Positions 27,738 to 37,090 are shown, counted from the first letter of the stretch. The stretch: 64,000 nt of DNA from Actinomycetes bacterium (GCA_025360105.1 JANYCT010000006.1:1-64000); one strand, 5' to 3'. A program made the numbers and translations. Notes: generated from the sequence alone by a model not told the origin.

Positions 27738-29263
27738 TCGTGGCCGCGGGAACGTTCACCGCTCCGTCCATCGATTGGTTTGCGCTCGCACCGCTGTTGG
27801 TGTTGCTCGTCGGCGGCCTGGTGCTTCTGGTTACTGCTTCGTTCACGCCGCAGTGGCCTAAGCATCTCTATGCCTACGCCACTGTCGCGCTCGGGCTTGC
27901 GGCGATGGTGGTCGCGTTCGTCCAATGGCACGCGATCACCCGCGATGGGCCGAAGTTGCTGGTCGGCAATGCGGTCTCCTACGACCACTTCTCGATGTTC
28001 GGGATCATCACGATCTGCATCGGGCTGAGTCTGTCGGCCATGGTCACCGACGACTTCTTACGTCGCGAGGGAATGGAGGGTCCGGAGATTTACGGGCTCT
28101 ATCTGATGGCTGCCGTCGGCGGCATCGTGATGGTGATGTCGAATGATCTCATCGTGTTGTTCCTCGGCCTCGAGACGCTCTCGATTTCGTTGTACGTGCT
28201 CGCTGCGAGCAATCGCCGGCGGGCCGAGAGCCAAGAAGCCGGTATCAAGTACTTCGTCTTGGGTGGCTTCTCTTCGGCGTTCTTCCTGTACGGCATCGCG
28301 CTCATCTACGGCGGTACTGGCTCCACGAACTTCAACAGGATCCTCACGGCGTTCGACTCGGTCCCGTTGCAACGCAAGGACTCCCTCGTGCTCGTGGGCG
28401 TTGCCCTGTTACTGGTCGGACTGGGCTTCAAGGTGTCGGCGGCACCGTTCCATTTCTGGGCTCCCGACGTGTACCAAGGTTCGCCTACTCCGGTCACTGC
28501 GTTCATGGCCAGCGTCGGCAAGGCAGCGGCGTTCGCCGCATTGTTCCGTGTGTTCGTCGTCGCGTTGCCGAACTGGAAAGACGACTGGCGACCGGTGGTG
28601 TGGGTGCTCGCAATCCTGACCTTGCTCGTCGGTTCGATCTCCGCGGTGGTGCAGACCAACGTCAAGCGAATGCTGGCCTATTCGTCGATCAGCCATGCAG
28701 GTTTCATCCTCATTGGTCTCGAGGCGGCTGGACACTCGGGCGCCTCAACCCGCAGCGGCATGCCCAGCTCGATGATGTACCTGATGATCTACAGCGTGCT
28801 TGTCATCGGAACGTTCGCAGTGGTCGCCGTGGTCGGCCGTACCGGCGACGGCGCTACCGATCTCGGTTCATTCCGTGGGCTTTCGCGCCAGAAACCGTGG
28901 CTTGCCACGGCGCTGACCGTGTTCCTGCTTGCTCAGGCCGGCGTGCCGCTGACATCGGGTTTCATCGCCAAATTCGGAGTCATCGAGGCTGCGGTCGACG
29001 AACACAGTTATGCCCTCGCCACCATCGCGATGGTGTCGGCGGTGATCGGCGCCTTTTTGTACCTACGGATCCTCATCTCCGTCTGGCTCGCCGATGCCGA
29101 GGTTGGCGACGAAAAGCGCGAAGCGATGCACATACCGATCTCGACGGGCGCCGCGATCTTGCTGTGCGTCGGCTTCACGATCTATGTCGGTGTGAATCCC
29201 GAATGGCTCATCCAAGCCAGCGACAGGGTCGTGCTGGTCGCCGTGCCGGTGGTTGGCGGCTGA
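27734..29263 (+). CDS. nuoN: NADH-quinone oxidoreductase subunit N (complex I, set 1)
   Basis: 509 residues, ND2-type antiporter-like subunit. Landmarks: FLGLETLSISLYVL, GLGFKVSAAPFHFWAPDVYQ and KRMLAYSSISHAGF. It starts at GTG 27734 overlapping nuoM and ends the 14-gene operon. Only five bases separate its stop from the convergent glutamine amidotransferase gene, and no clear terminator is visible there. Confidence 0.94.
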   Translation: MIVAAGTFTAPSIDWFALAPLLVLLVGGLVLLVTASFTPQWPKHLYAYATVALGLAAMVVAFVQWHAITRDGPKLLVGNAVSYDHFSMFGIITICIGLSLSAMVTDDFLRREGMEGPEIYGLYLMAAVGGIVMVMSNDLIVLFLGLETLSISLYVLAASNRRRAESQEAGIKYFVLGGFSSAFFLYGIALIYGGTGSTNFNRILTAFDSVPLQRKDSLVLVGVALLLVGLGFKVSAAPFHFWAPDVYQGSPTPVTAFMASVGKAAAFAALFRVFVVALPNWKDDWRPVVWVLAILTLLVGSISAVVQTNVKRMLAYSSISHAGFILIGLEAAGHSGASTRSGMPSSMMYLMIYSVLVIGTFAVVAVVGRTGDGATDLGSFRGLSRQKPWLATALTVFLLAQAGVPLTSGFIAKFGVIEAAVDEHSYALATIAMVSAVIGAFLYLRILISVWLADAEVGDEKREAMHIPISTGAAILLCVGFTIYVGVNPEWLIQASDRVVLVAVPVVGG

Positions 29264-29268
29264 ACCGC

Positions 29269-29985
29269 TCAGCCGCGAGCACGTACAGCGGCTGCCTGAC
29301 GGACCAACTCGTCGAATACGTTCTGTTGCTCGGGGTCCTCGTGCGCGGTGTCTTCGGGATGCCATTGTGTGGCCACCACCCAGGTAGCCGATTCAAGCTC
29401 CACTGCTTCGAGCATGCCGTCATCCGCGCGCCCTACCACACGGAGACCGTCGGCGATCTGATCGATGATCTGATGGTGCACGCTGTGACACCGCGCAGGT
29501 CGAACGCTGGCGAACGCTCCTGCGAGACGGCTGTCGGGCTCGAGCGACACGGGGTGGTACTGCAGCCAGTGGTCCTCGTTGCCAATGTCCTGCACGAGGG
29601 TGCCGCCAAGCGCGACATTGAGAATCTGTAGTCCCCGACACAACCCGAGCACCGCAAGATCGTGGTCGATCGCGGAGCGCATCACCGCAAGCTCGACTTC
29701 GTCGTGTTCGTACACGATGCCGTAGAGCTGTTCGGCTGTTGCCGCGTCGCCGTAGCGTCTCGGATCGATGTCGCCGCCGCCATGGAAAAGCACGCCATCG
29801 ACGCGATCGATGAGGTCGATCAATCGACCGTCGAGGAGTTCGGGCATCGGCGGCAGCATCACCGGAATACCACCGGCGCGCTCGATGGCCTTGTAGTACC
29901 GCTGACCCGACGCGTATGCCTCGGCCCGGACGCCCTTGGCCTGCGAACTCTGTCGGCCAACGATGATGATGATCGGTGCGCTCAC
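29269..29985 (-). CDS. Class I glutamine amidotransferase, peptidase C26 (PuuD-like)
   Basis: 238 residues. The nucleophile is Cys116 in LGLCRGLQ, and the oxyanion/diad region includes HGGGDIDPRRYG (about 68-79). The His-Glu pair lies in TQWHPED (near 211-217). This is the pattern of gamma-glutamyl hydrolases such as PuuD, which frees GABA from gamma-glutamyl-GABA in putrescine breakdown. An amino acid permease and a second amidotransferase lie nearby, which fits amine or gamma-glutamyl compound use. The exact substrate is not shown by the sequence. Confidence 0.8.
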   Translation of the reverse strand: MSAPIIIIVGRQSSQAKGVRAEAYASGQRYYKAIERAGGIPVMLPPMPELLDGRLIDLIDRVDGVLFHGGGDIDPRRYGDAATAEQLYGIVYEHDEVELAVMRSAIDHDLAVLGLCRGLQILNVALGGTLVQDIGNEDHWLQYHPVSLEPDSRLAGAFASVRPARCHSVHHQIIDQIADGLRVVGRADDGMLEAVELESATWVVATQWHPEDTAHEDPEQQNVFDELVRQAAAVRARG

Positions 29986-30059
29986 GCAGACATTCTGCCC
30001 TATTCAGCGCTGTCGGCACACCGGGGTTTGGTCAATGCGCCACCGCACCGGTCGCAAAG

Positions 30060-30681
30060 TCACCTCACCCTTCGCCCAAGCAGTCGCCGGACCTGATCGA
30101 TGACCTTCGCGGGAGCCCGCTCGACCTGCCGTCGACTGAAGTTCAGTACCGTCCACCCATTGATCTCAAGTTCGTTGCGCCCAAAGCGGTCGTGCTCGAA
30201 CGCTTCGAGCGACCGCAGATGTACGCCGTAGCCGTCCATCTCGAACGCGAGCTGCCGGTCGGGGTAGCTCCAATCAAGCTCAAAGGTTGAACCAGACGAG
30301 ACGGTCACAAGATGATGGGATGTGGGCCGCGTAACGATCCGAATCGTCGACCGGTGCGCGATCAGCCCTGGATGGACCACTTTGCGGGCAGCTGTGATCT
30401 CGTGCAGATCCCATCGATAGTTGCGCATCCCCCAGAGTGCCAGAGCTAGGCGATGTGATGCGACGGGCCCCCTTACCTCCGGCGAGCGCGCTCGCCAGCG
30501 CACCCTGTTCAACCGATATGGGCGCTGCAGAGTCGCGAAAGACGGTTCTGAACACAGGGACAAGCAATCCGTTGCGCAAGAGCGTGTCGACCTGACGGTT
30601 CGAGAGTCCGGCGCTCAAGCACTGCGAACGCGTTGCCATGCCGTGTTGCTTGCGGAGAAGCGGATCGAGTTGTCGGTGCAC
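30060..30681 (-). pseudogene. DUF559-type (AbiEi-like N-terminus, endonuclease-like C-terminus) gene with a frameshift
   Basis: From GTG 30681 one frame gives a winged-helix-like N-terminus (QHGMATRSQ..., LLVPVFRTVFRD, ...SALAGGKG). The neighbouring frame then continues with VASHRLALALWGM and ends with the DUF559-like C-terminal domain (ELDWSYPDRQLAFEMDG, FEHDRFGRNELEINGW, VLNFSRRQVE). The two halves join if one base is removed from the C run at 30468-30472 (G run on the coding strand), giving ...GGKGPVASHR. The intact family (about 200-300 residues) is common in actinobacteria, and its function is unknown. A single indel in a short homopolymer can be a real mutation or a sequencing error. 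Confidence 0.7.
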
Positions 30682-30804
30682 AGAGCTCTGTGTATTCGCC
30701 GGTTGGTGTTCGTGGAAGACCGCCGACGGGGTTTGGATACAGGGCTGCCGCTGCGGGTGCGGAGTGACCAGATCTCGGGTCGGCGTGCCGTAGGCGTCGT
30801 CGCC

Positions 30805-30810
30805 TACGGT
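30805..30810 (+). promoter_or_regulatory. Candidate -10 element, leaderless start
   Basis: TACGGT lies six bases before the GTG start at 30817. This matches the spacing seen at other apparently leaderless genes in the window. Confidence 0.38.
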
Positions 30811-30816
30811 AGAACC

Positions 30817-31560
30817 GTGCGCGCACTGCTCATTGCCAACTCCGACGATTGCGATGCCGGTTTCGTGGGCGAGCGATTCCGTCATCACGGCTTCTCATTT
30901 GTCGAATGTCATCGCGAACGCCCGGGCGAATGGGAATCGCTCGACGGCATTGATCTCGTTCTGCTGCTGGGCTCGGAGTGGTCGGTCTATTGGCCGCACC
31001 TGGCCGATGAGGTGGCCGCCGAACTTGCGCTCATCCGGCAAGCACACGCGTGCAATCTCCCGATCTACGGCATTTGCTACGGCGCGCAATCGATCGCTCA
31101 TGCACTGGGCGGAAGCGTGCAGCGCGGCGCCGAGCCCGAGATCGGCTGGTACGACAACATCACCAGTGAGATACCTGACGTGATCCCAGCAGGCCCGTGG
31201 TTGCAATGGCACTACGACGTGGTCACCATGCCGCCCGGCGCGACCGAACTCGCCCACTCGCCGATGGCACCGCAGGCATTTCGGATGGGCCGCACGTTTG
31301 CGACGCAGTTCCACCCCGAGGTGAACGAGACGATGATCACGCGTTGGTCGAGCGGCGGCGGGTCGGCCGAGTTGCACGCTCGCGGCTCGTCGGGCGAGGC
31401 TGTGCGCGCCGAGACGTCACGCAATGTGTTGACGAGTCGGCCGAACGCCGAACGTCTCGTGGATTGGTACCTTGACAACGTCGCCGGTTGCTCAGCGCCC
31501 ACAAGGGCGCCACTGCGCGCCGCACCGTGGCGACGAGATGACGATTCTGTGTGGTTGTGA
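30817..31560 (+). CDS. Class I glutamine amidotransferase (GATase1) domain protein
   Basis: 247 residues from GTG 30817. The nucleophile elbow is GICYGAQS with Cys87, and the histidine and glutamate of the triad are in TQFHPEVNE (about 167-175). The architecture is a stand-alone GMP-synthase-like amidotransferase. The C-terminal 40 residues are variable. It lies upstream of an APC permease on the same strand, 74 bases apart with its own promoter-like sequence. The acceptor of the ammonia, or the glutamyl substrate, is unknown. Confidence 0.8.
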   Translation: MRALLIANSDDCDAGFVGERFRHHGFSFVECHRERPGEWESLDGIDLVLLLGSEWSVYWPHLADEVAAELALIRQAHACNLPIYGICYGAQSIAHALGGSVQRGAEPEIGWYDNITSEIPDVIPAGPWLQWHYDVVTMPPGATELAHSPMAPQAFRMGRTFATQFHPEVNETMITRWSSGGGSAELHARGSSGEAVRAETSRNVLTSRPNAERLVDWYLDNVAGCSAPTRAPLRAAPWRRDDDSVWL

Positions 31561-31598
31561 AACGGACTACTTGACACCTGCTAGACATTGCCGAGTCA

Positions 31599-31616
31599 GC
31601 TGCTCGGGGGAGCAGC
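31599..31616 (+). promoter_or_regulatory. Hairpin in the leader of the APC permease gene
   Basis: GCTGCTC at 31599-31605 pairs perfectly with GAGCAGC at 31610-31616 around GGGG. It ends a few bases before the ribosome binding site GAGGAGGG (31620-31627). It could affect ribosome access or be a dyad operator. Confidence 0.35.
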
Positions 31617-31634
31617 ATCGAGGAGGGATACCTG

Positions 31635-33284
31635 ATGTCGCAAGACGTGGATCATGACAGAGACCATCTCCACCATCTCGGCTATGCGCAGGAGCTGAGG
31701 CGTGGACTTGGCGGCTTCAGCAACTTCGCGATCAGCTTTTCGATCATCTCGATCCTCGCCGGAGGTATGACCGGCTTTTGGCTCGGGATGGTCACGGGCG
31801 GCCCACGTGTGATCATGGTCGGCTGGGTCGTGGTGGGCTTCTTCGCTCTGCTTGTGGGCATGGCGATGGGTGAGATTTGCTCTGCGTACCCCACTGCAGG
31901 CGGCCTCTACTACTGGTCAGCGAAGTTGGCCCGAAAGAACGGACCGCGTTGGGCATGGTTCACCGGTTGGTTCAACCTGACGGGTCAGATCGGCGTGATT
32001 GCCAGCGTGGACTACGCGCTCGCGATCTTTATCGGATACTTCATTCGCATGTTCAACGATTCGTTCAAGCTCACCGCGTGGACCGTGTTTGCGATCTATT
32101 TGGCGGTGCTTCTCTCGCATGCCGTACTCAACATCTTTGGCGTAAAGCTGGTGCGTATTCTCGGTGACGTGAGCGTCTGGTGGCACGTGATCGGCGTTGC
32201 GATCATCTTCGGAGTGCTGATGTTCACGAGCAAGCCCGGCCAGCTCGGCATGTCCCACTTGTTCGACTCGGCGCCTCCCGGTCTCACCGGTTGGACCGGT
32301 GGCACCTTCGTCACCATCTATCTGTTCTCGCTCGGGCTGCTCATGGCGCAGTACACCATCACCGGATTCGATGCGTCTGCTCACGTGAGCGAAGAGACCG
32401 TCGGCGCACGCACCGAGGCGCCAAAGGCCATTGTGCGTTCCATCTACATCTCGGCGATCGCCGGGTTCTTACTGAACCTTGCAATGACCAAGGTACTTCC
32501 CAAAGACCCCGCTGCGTACACGACGATTGCGTTCGGCGGCGGTGGTGACACGTTCCTGGTGAACGCGGCCCCTCGGCTGTTGTCGAGCGCCGTAGGCGAC
32601 GCGACGGCAAAGTTCTTGGTGTTCATCTCGATCGTCGCTCAATACTTTTGTGGCATGGCCTCAGTGACCGCGAACAGCCGGATGATCTATGCGTTCAGTC
32701 GTGATGGTGCGCTGCCCGGCTCGAAGTACTGGCACAAGATCAACCCCAAGACCCGGACGCCAACGAACTCGATCTGGCTGGGCGTCGTGCTGTCGGCGAT
32801 CGTCGGCGCATTGTCGCTGTACCAAAAGGGCGGATACTCCACGGCGTTCTTCGCGATGACCGGTATCGCCGTGATCGGCTTGTACATCTCGTACGCAATA
32901 CCCATCTATCTCCGCGTGACCAACCCCGATTTCAAGACGGGGCCGTGGAACCTGAAGGGTCGACACAAGATCGTTGGGTGGACCGCGCTGGTCTGGGTCG
33001 GGTTCGTCACGATCCTGTTCTTTGCTCCCTTGTTCTGGCCGTTCTGGCCAATCTGGGGCAGTGGCAACGCGATTCTGAATGCCGATGGAACGGAATCAGG
33101 ATTCTTCCGCCAGAACAACTTCAACTTCACCGGACCTCTGATCATCGGCGCGTTCATCGTGTTTGCCCTGTACTGGGCACTGTCGGGCCGCAAGTGGTTC
33201 ACCGGACCAAAGGTGATGGGCACGCCCGAGGAGCTTCGTGCGATCGAGCAGGAACTCGATGCGCTCGAGCACGGCACGCTGTAA
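31635..33284 (+). CDS. APC-family amino acid/amine permease
   Basis: 549 residues, about twelve transmembrane helices. GEICSAYPTAGGLYYWSAKLA (in part: YPTAGGLYYW) in helix 3 is typical of the amino acid/choline/GABA (ACT) branch of the APC superfamily, as in fungal and bacterial GABA permeases. The N-terminus is acidic and His-rich (SQDVDHDRDHLHHLG). A strong ribosome binding site GAGGAGGG precedes the ATG. It carries amino acids or amines, and with the PuuD-like and GATase genes beside it, GABA or a related amine is a reasonable guess. A terminator hairpin follows at 33313. Confidence 0.85.
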   Translation: MSQDVDHDRDHLHHLGYAQELRRGLGGFSNFAISFSIISILAGGMTGFWLGMVTGGPRVIMVGWVVVGFFALLVGMAMGEICSAYPTAGGLYYWSAKLARKNGPRWAWFTGWFNLTGQIGVIASVDYALAIFIGYFIRMFNDSFKLTAWTVFAIYLAVLLSHAVLNIFGVKLVRILGDVSVWWHVIGVAIIFGVLMFTSKPGQLGMSHLFDSAPPGLTGWTGGTFVTIYLFSLGLLMAQYTITGFDASAHVSEETVGARTEAPKAIVRSIYISAIAGFLLNLAMTKVLPKDPAAYTTIAFGGGGDTFLVNAAPRLLSSAVGDATAKFLVFISIVAQYFCGMASVTANSRMIYAFSRDGALPGSKYWHKINPKTRTPTNSIWLGVVLSAIVGALSLYQKGGYSTAFFAMTGIAVIGLYISYAIPIYLRVTNPDFKTGPWNLKGRHKIVGWTALVWVGFVTILFFAPLFWPFWPIWGSGNAILNADGTESGFFRQNNFNFTGPLIIGAFIVFALYWALSGRKWFTGPKVMGTPEELRAIEQELDALEHGTL

Positions 33285-33312
33285 CGCGGCCACGGTCACT
33301 GTGTCGCTGAAT

Positions 33313-33334
33313 GGTCGGCCCTTCGGGGCCGGCC
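33313..33334 (+). terminator. Rho-independent-type terminator hairpin after the permease
   Basis: A nine-base-pair stem, GGTCGGCCC with GGGCCGGCC (one G-T pair), closes a TTCG tetraloop and is followed by GTTTGC. It lies 29 bases after the permease stop. The T-run is short, as often in high-GC actinobacteria. Confidence 0.7.
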
Positions 33335-33356
33335 GTTTGCGTCGGGCGAATGGACT

Positions 33357-33710
33357 CTCTGCATAGAACTACATTCTGAACTGAAGGCCGCAAACGACGC
33401 CGGTGTGCACGGCCACCTCGTCACCATTGGTGTCGATGGCCGCGCACAGGTCACCATGAATCGGCTCGGACGCGAAGGCGATTAGGTGCTCGTTGCACAC
33501 CTTGGCCTCGGGCAGAAGATGGGCAACAGCGAACGTGATCCGCGGGTTGGCACGATTACCGAGGGCGGTGCGCCAGAATTGTTGCAGGGGATCGCTCCGC
33601 GCCTTCTGGGTGAGGGCGTGAAGTTTCCGCCGATGGACAACCCGCCCCCGGGACGCGTGATCCACATCGCTGTCGAGCGCGTCGCGGGTGCCGGCCCCTT
33701 GGTCAGCTGA
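33357..33710 (+). pseudogene. Decayed PPOX-class (F420-dependent-type) oxidoreductase gene
   Basis: In one frame the sequence reads like the split-barrel PPOX/F420 family: GHLVTIGVDGRAQVTMNRLG, then a TAG stop at 33483-33485 exactly where the family usually has Glu (GDE-VLVAHLG), then VLVAHLGLGQKMGNSERDP. Next, DPRV joins almost directly to EGGAPELLQ, so about 30 residues of the usual core are missing. The end, GEGVKFPPMDNPPPGRVIHI, is well kept. No proper start codon is visible near 33357. An in-frame stop plus an internal deletion make it a pseudogene. Intact relatives bind F420 or flavin, which suggests that this lineage makes F420. Confidence 0.72.
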
Positions 33711-33715
33711 ATTGT

Positions 33716-36142
33716 TCAGCCGCGCACGCGAGCACCGGTTGGGTCATAGAGCGGATCGGCGCGCACCTCGGCCGGCACGCTCACACCAAACACCTCCACC
33801 GACACCGCTGTGCCGGGAATAGACGCAGCCGCAGGAAGCCAGGCGTAGGCGATGGACACGCCGAGCGAATAGCCAACGCCGCCGCTGGAGACGCGTCCGA
33901 CAATGTCACCGTTGGCCGACGAAACCGGCTCGTTACCCATTGCCACCGAACGCGAATCTGAGAGCACCAGACAGCACAGCCGTTGGGGGCCACCATCTGT
34001 GGCGGGCAACGCATCTCGACCGGCAAACGACTTGTCGGTGCGAACCGCGAAACCGAGTCCCGACGAGTACGGGTCGGTCTCGCTCGTGATGTCGCTGCCC
34101 CACGCGCGATAGCCCTTCTCGAGGCGCATCGAGTCGATCGCCCGGTACCCGCCAGTGACGAGCCCGTGTGGCGCCCCGGCGGTGATGAGCGTGTCCCATA
34201 GACGCAGACCGAACTCGGCTGTGGGATACAGCTCCCAACCCATCTCGCCCACGTAGGTGACCCGGAGTGCCCAACATGGCACGTCGCCAACGGTGATGAA
34301 GCGAGCCTGCATGTATGGGAAGGACAAATCGTCCACACTGACCGACGCCAGGATGTCTTGCGCGTTGGGCCCCCAGAGCCCGAAGCACGCCATCGACGCA
34401 GTGACATCGCGCACGGCGACCGAGCCGTCGGTGGGCGCGTGCGAGGAAATCCATGACAGATCGTGACGGCCGAACGCGGTGCCGGTGACGATGAGGAAGC
34501 GCTCGGCCTCGAGTCGGCTGACAGTGAAGTCACACTCGATGCCGCCCTTGGAGTTGAGCATCTGTGTGTACGTGATCGAACCCGGCCGCTTGTCGATGTT
34601 GTTTGCGCACATATGTTGCATGAACGCAGCCGCGCCCGCACCGGTGACCTCGATCTTTGCGAACGATGACTCATCGAACAGCCCCGCTGTGTTGCGCGTC
34701 GCAAGGTGTTCGGTGACGATGGCGGTCGACCAGTGCTGGCCCGCCCAGCCGCGTGGCCGCAACGCCTCGTGTACCGGATCTTCATTGCTGCGATACCAGT
34801 TGACGCGCTCCCAACCACTCTTCTCGCCGAACTCGGCCTGCAGTGCCATATGGCGCGTGTACGCGGGTGGTACGCGCAGCGGCCGACCGGCCTGGCGCTC
34901 GTGGTTTGGATAGACGATGTCGTAGTACGTGCTGTACACCTCGTCAGTGCGCGCCAAACTGAACGTACGTGATCGGTACTGATTGCCGAAGCGGCGGATG
35001 TCCATCTTCCACAGATCCATCGGAGCCTCACCGCCGACGATCCACTCGGCCATCACCTTGCCGTTGCCACCCGCACCAGCGATGCCATGTGCGCAGAAGC
35101 CTGCGGCGACGAAGAACCCGCTAACTTCGCTCTCGCCGAGGATGAACTCGCCATCGGGTGTGAAGGCCTCCGGCCCATTGATGAGTTGATGTACGTCAGC
35201 GTCCTCCATGCACGGCACGAGCGTCTGCGCGGCCTCGGTAAGCGGTAGGAACCGATCCCAATCGGGAGTGAGCAAGGTGTTGTTGAACGTGGGCGGGATG
35301 TTTCCGTCGAGGCACCAGGGGTCGGGGTTGCGTTCGTAACCGCCCATGATCATGCCACCCACTTCCTCACGGAAGTACACCAGCCGATCAGGGTCGCGCA
35401 TCGTGGGGAGATCGGAAGGAATCGTGACCTTCGGTCGGGTGATTGCGTATTGGTGCGCCATCGGCACGATGGGCACGTTGACGCCGGCCATGCGGCCGAT
35501 CTCGTGTGCGAACATGCCACCCGCGTTCACCACGACGTCACATGTGATGGTGCCCTTGTCGGTCTCGACGTGAGTAACGCGCGGGCGACCCTGCGACTCG
35601 GTGACACCGATCGACAGAACGCGCGTCATCGTGGCGATCTCGGCACCGCGACTGCGCGCCCCGGCCGCCAGCGCCATGGTGAGGTCGCTCGGATTCAGCC
35701 ACCCGTCGGTCGGCAGCCACACTGCACCCAGCACATCGGTGGGGTCGAACAATCCATGGAAGCGCTCGAGTGCCTCGGTTGTGCTGATGAGATCGAGCGG
35801 GAGCCCGAAGGTCTTGGCCCAACCAGCCTGGCGGCGGAGTTCCTCCAAGCGTTCCGGACTCGACGCGAGGCGCAGCGAACCGACCTCGTGCCAACCGACA
35901 TCATGTCCGGTTTCCTCGCTCAGGTGGCGGTACAACGCGGCTCCGTACATCATCATCTTGGTGAGCGTGACGCTGCTGCGCAGTTGTCCAACCAAGCCAG
36001 CGGAATGGAACGTGGAACCGCTGGTGAGTTGGTCGCGATCCACGAGAACGATGTCGTTCCAGCCGAGAAGGGTGAGGTGATAGGCGATGCTCGTTCCGCC
36101 CACACCTCCACCGATGATGACTGCCCGCGCGTGAGTTCGCAT
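33716..36142 (-). CDS. FAD-dependent dehydrogenase of the sarcosine/dimethylglycine dehydrogenase type
   Basis: 808 residues. The N-terminal FAD-binding DAO domain has the dinucleotide motif IIGGGVGGTSIAYHL (9-23) and GSTFHSAGLVGQLR, where the family often binds FAD covalently. A linker domain of FAO type precedes a C-terminal GcvT-like tetrahydrofolate-binding domain (about 430-800), with WELYPTAEFG and GYRAIDSMRLEKGYRAWGSD (family landmark). Such enzymes demethylate dimethylglycine or sarcosine, passing the one-carbon unit to folate. A choline-kinase-like gene follows directly, which supports choline/betaine-related use. The exact N-methyl substrate is unknown. Confidence 0.85.
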   Translation of the reverse strand: MRTHARAVIIGGGVGGTSIAYHLTLLGWNDIVLVDRDQLTSGSTFHSAGLVGQLRSSVTLTKMMMYGAALYRHLSEETGHDVGWHEVGSLRLASSPERLEELRRQAGWAKTFGLPLDLISTTEALERFHGLFDPTDVLGAVWLPTDGWLNPSDLTMALAAGARSRGAEIATMTRVLSIGVTESQGRPRVTHVETDKGTITCDVVVNAGGMFAHEIGRMAGVNVPIVPMAHQYAITRPKVTIPSDLPTMRDPDRLVYFREEVGGMIMGGYERNPDPWCLDGNIPPTFNNTLLTPDWDRFLPLTEAAQTLVPCMEDADVHQLINGPEAFTPDGEFILGESEVSGFFVAAGFCAHGIAGAGGNGKVMAEWIVGGEAPMDLWKMDIRRFGNQYRSRTFSLARTDEVYSTYYDIVYPNHERQAGRPLRVPPAYTRHMALQAEFGEKSGWERVNWYRSNEDPVHEALRPRGWAGQHWSTAIVTEHLATRNTAGLFDESSFAKIEVTGAGAAAFMQHMCANNIDKRPGSITYTQMLNSKGGIECDFTVSRLEAERFLIVTGTAFGRHDLSWISSHAPTDGSVAVRDVTASMACFGLWGPNAQDILASVSVDDLSFPYMQARFITVGDVPCWALRVTYVGEMGWELYPTAEFGLRLWDTLITAGAPHGLVTGGYRAIDSMRLEKGYRAWGSDITSETDPYSSGLGFAVRTDKSFAGRDALPATDGGPQRLCCLVLSDSRSVAMGNEPVSSANGDIVGRVSSGGVGYSLGVSIAYAWLPAAASIPGTAVSVEVFGVSVPAEVRADPLYDPTGARVRG

Positions 36143-36151
36143 GGCTGAAAT

Positions 36152-37060
36152 CTAGACCCTGGGGTCACCTCCGGCATCGGTCAACCATCTGGCGAAGTCA
36201 GCCGATGCGGCCAGGCGCTCGCAGTTCGTGAGTCGGTCGTGGGCGTAGGTCACGAAGTCGGTATCGAGGGTGCTGATGGCCTGCTGCACCACGGCCCACA
36301 TGCCCTCGCGGAACTCGCTCATCACCTTCATCAGTTGCAGGCGCGCCCACCGCGATGCGGTGATACCCCCGAAGTACAGCGTGAGCAGTCGCTCGTCGGC
36401 CAGAGACGTGAGGCCACAGTTCACGCTCAGGTTGGCGAGATCGAAGAAGACGTCGTTCATCCCGGCATATTCGTAGTCGAGCAACCAGACACGATCATCG
36501 GCGAAAAGCACGTTGCCGGGCAGCAGGTCGTTGTGGCATGGCACGGGAACCGTCGGGGCGTGGGCGAACGCGGTCTCGATATGACGGCTCTGCTGGTGAA
36601 GGCGCTCGTAGGCGGCAGGTGGAATCACCCCATGACTGCTGGCGTCGCGCGCATGCCACTCGACCACACGGTGAATCGGGAAGTTGCCGGCCAATGGCCC
36701 GCTGGTGTGCAGGATCCGCAGTAGCTCCACGACGGTGTCGAGCCGATCGATGAATGCCGCGTCCTCGAGATGATGTCCGGGTACGAGTTGTGTGATCTGC
36801 GTGCCGACACCCGGCAGCTCGCCGAGCACCGGCGGGCCGATGCCCAGTTCGGCCGCGCGTCGAGATGCCTCAGCTTCGCATCGGCGGTCGATGCCGAGCA
36901 GTTCGGTGCGCTCGCCGGGCACGCGCACCACGAACTCATTGCCCTCCGACGTCACCACATAGTTGCGGTTCGTGATGCCCCCCGTGAGCGGGCGGATCGA
37001 GATATCGGCCCGCGCCCATGCCGGAACCCGTCGGACGATGGCTTCGATCTCGGCCGCCAT
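36152..37060 (-). CDS. Choline/ethanolamine kinase-like phosphotransferase
   Basis: 302 residues from ATG 37060. The frame is open further upstream, but that part overlaps the divergent phosphatase gene and has no family match. Kinase-like fold of the APH/choline kinase group: GGITNRNYVV forms the nucleotide loop, HNDLLPGN the catalytic loop (Brenner motif) and LLDYEYAGMNDVFFDLANL the metal-binding aspartate region. The DYEYAG sequence is typical of choline kinases and related thiamine kinases. It ends ten bases upstream of the start of the dehydrogenase gene on the same strand, so the two are probably cotranscribed. Confidence 0.78.
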   Translation of the reverse strand: MAAEIEAIVRRVPAWARADISIRPLTGGITNRNYVVTSEGNEFVVRVPGERTELLGIDRRCEAEASRRAAELGIGPPVLGELPGVGTQITQLVPGHHLEDAAFIDRLDTVVELLRILHTSGPLAGNFPIHRVVEWHARDASSHGVIPPAAYERLHQQSRHIETAFAHAPTVPVPCHNDLLPGNVLFADDRVWLLDYEYAGMNDVFFDLANLSVNCGLTSLADERLLTLYFGGITASRWARLQLMKVMSEFREGMWAVVQQAISTLDTDFVTYAHDRLTNCERLAASADFARWLTDAGGDPRV

Positions 37061-37084
37061 CCAAAAAGGCTTAGCACGTGCGGC

Positions 37085-37090
37085 TACCTT
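37085..37090 (+). promoter_or_regulatory. Candidate -10 element, leaderless start
   Basis: TACCTT is followed by six bases and then the GTG start at 37097, with no Shine-Dalgarno sequence. It lies in the 36-base gap between two divergent genes. Confidence 0.4.
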
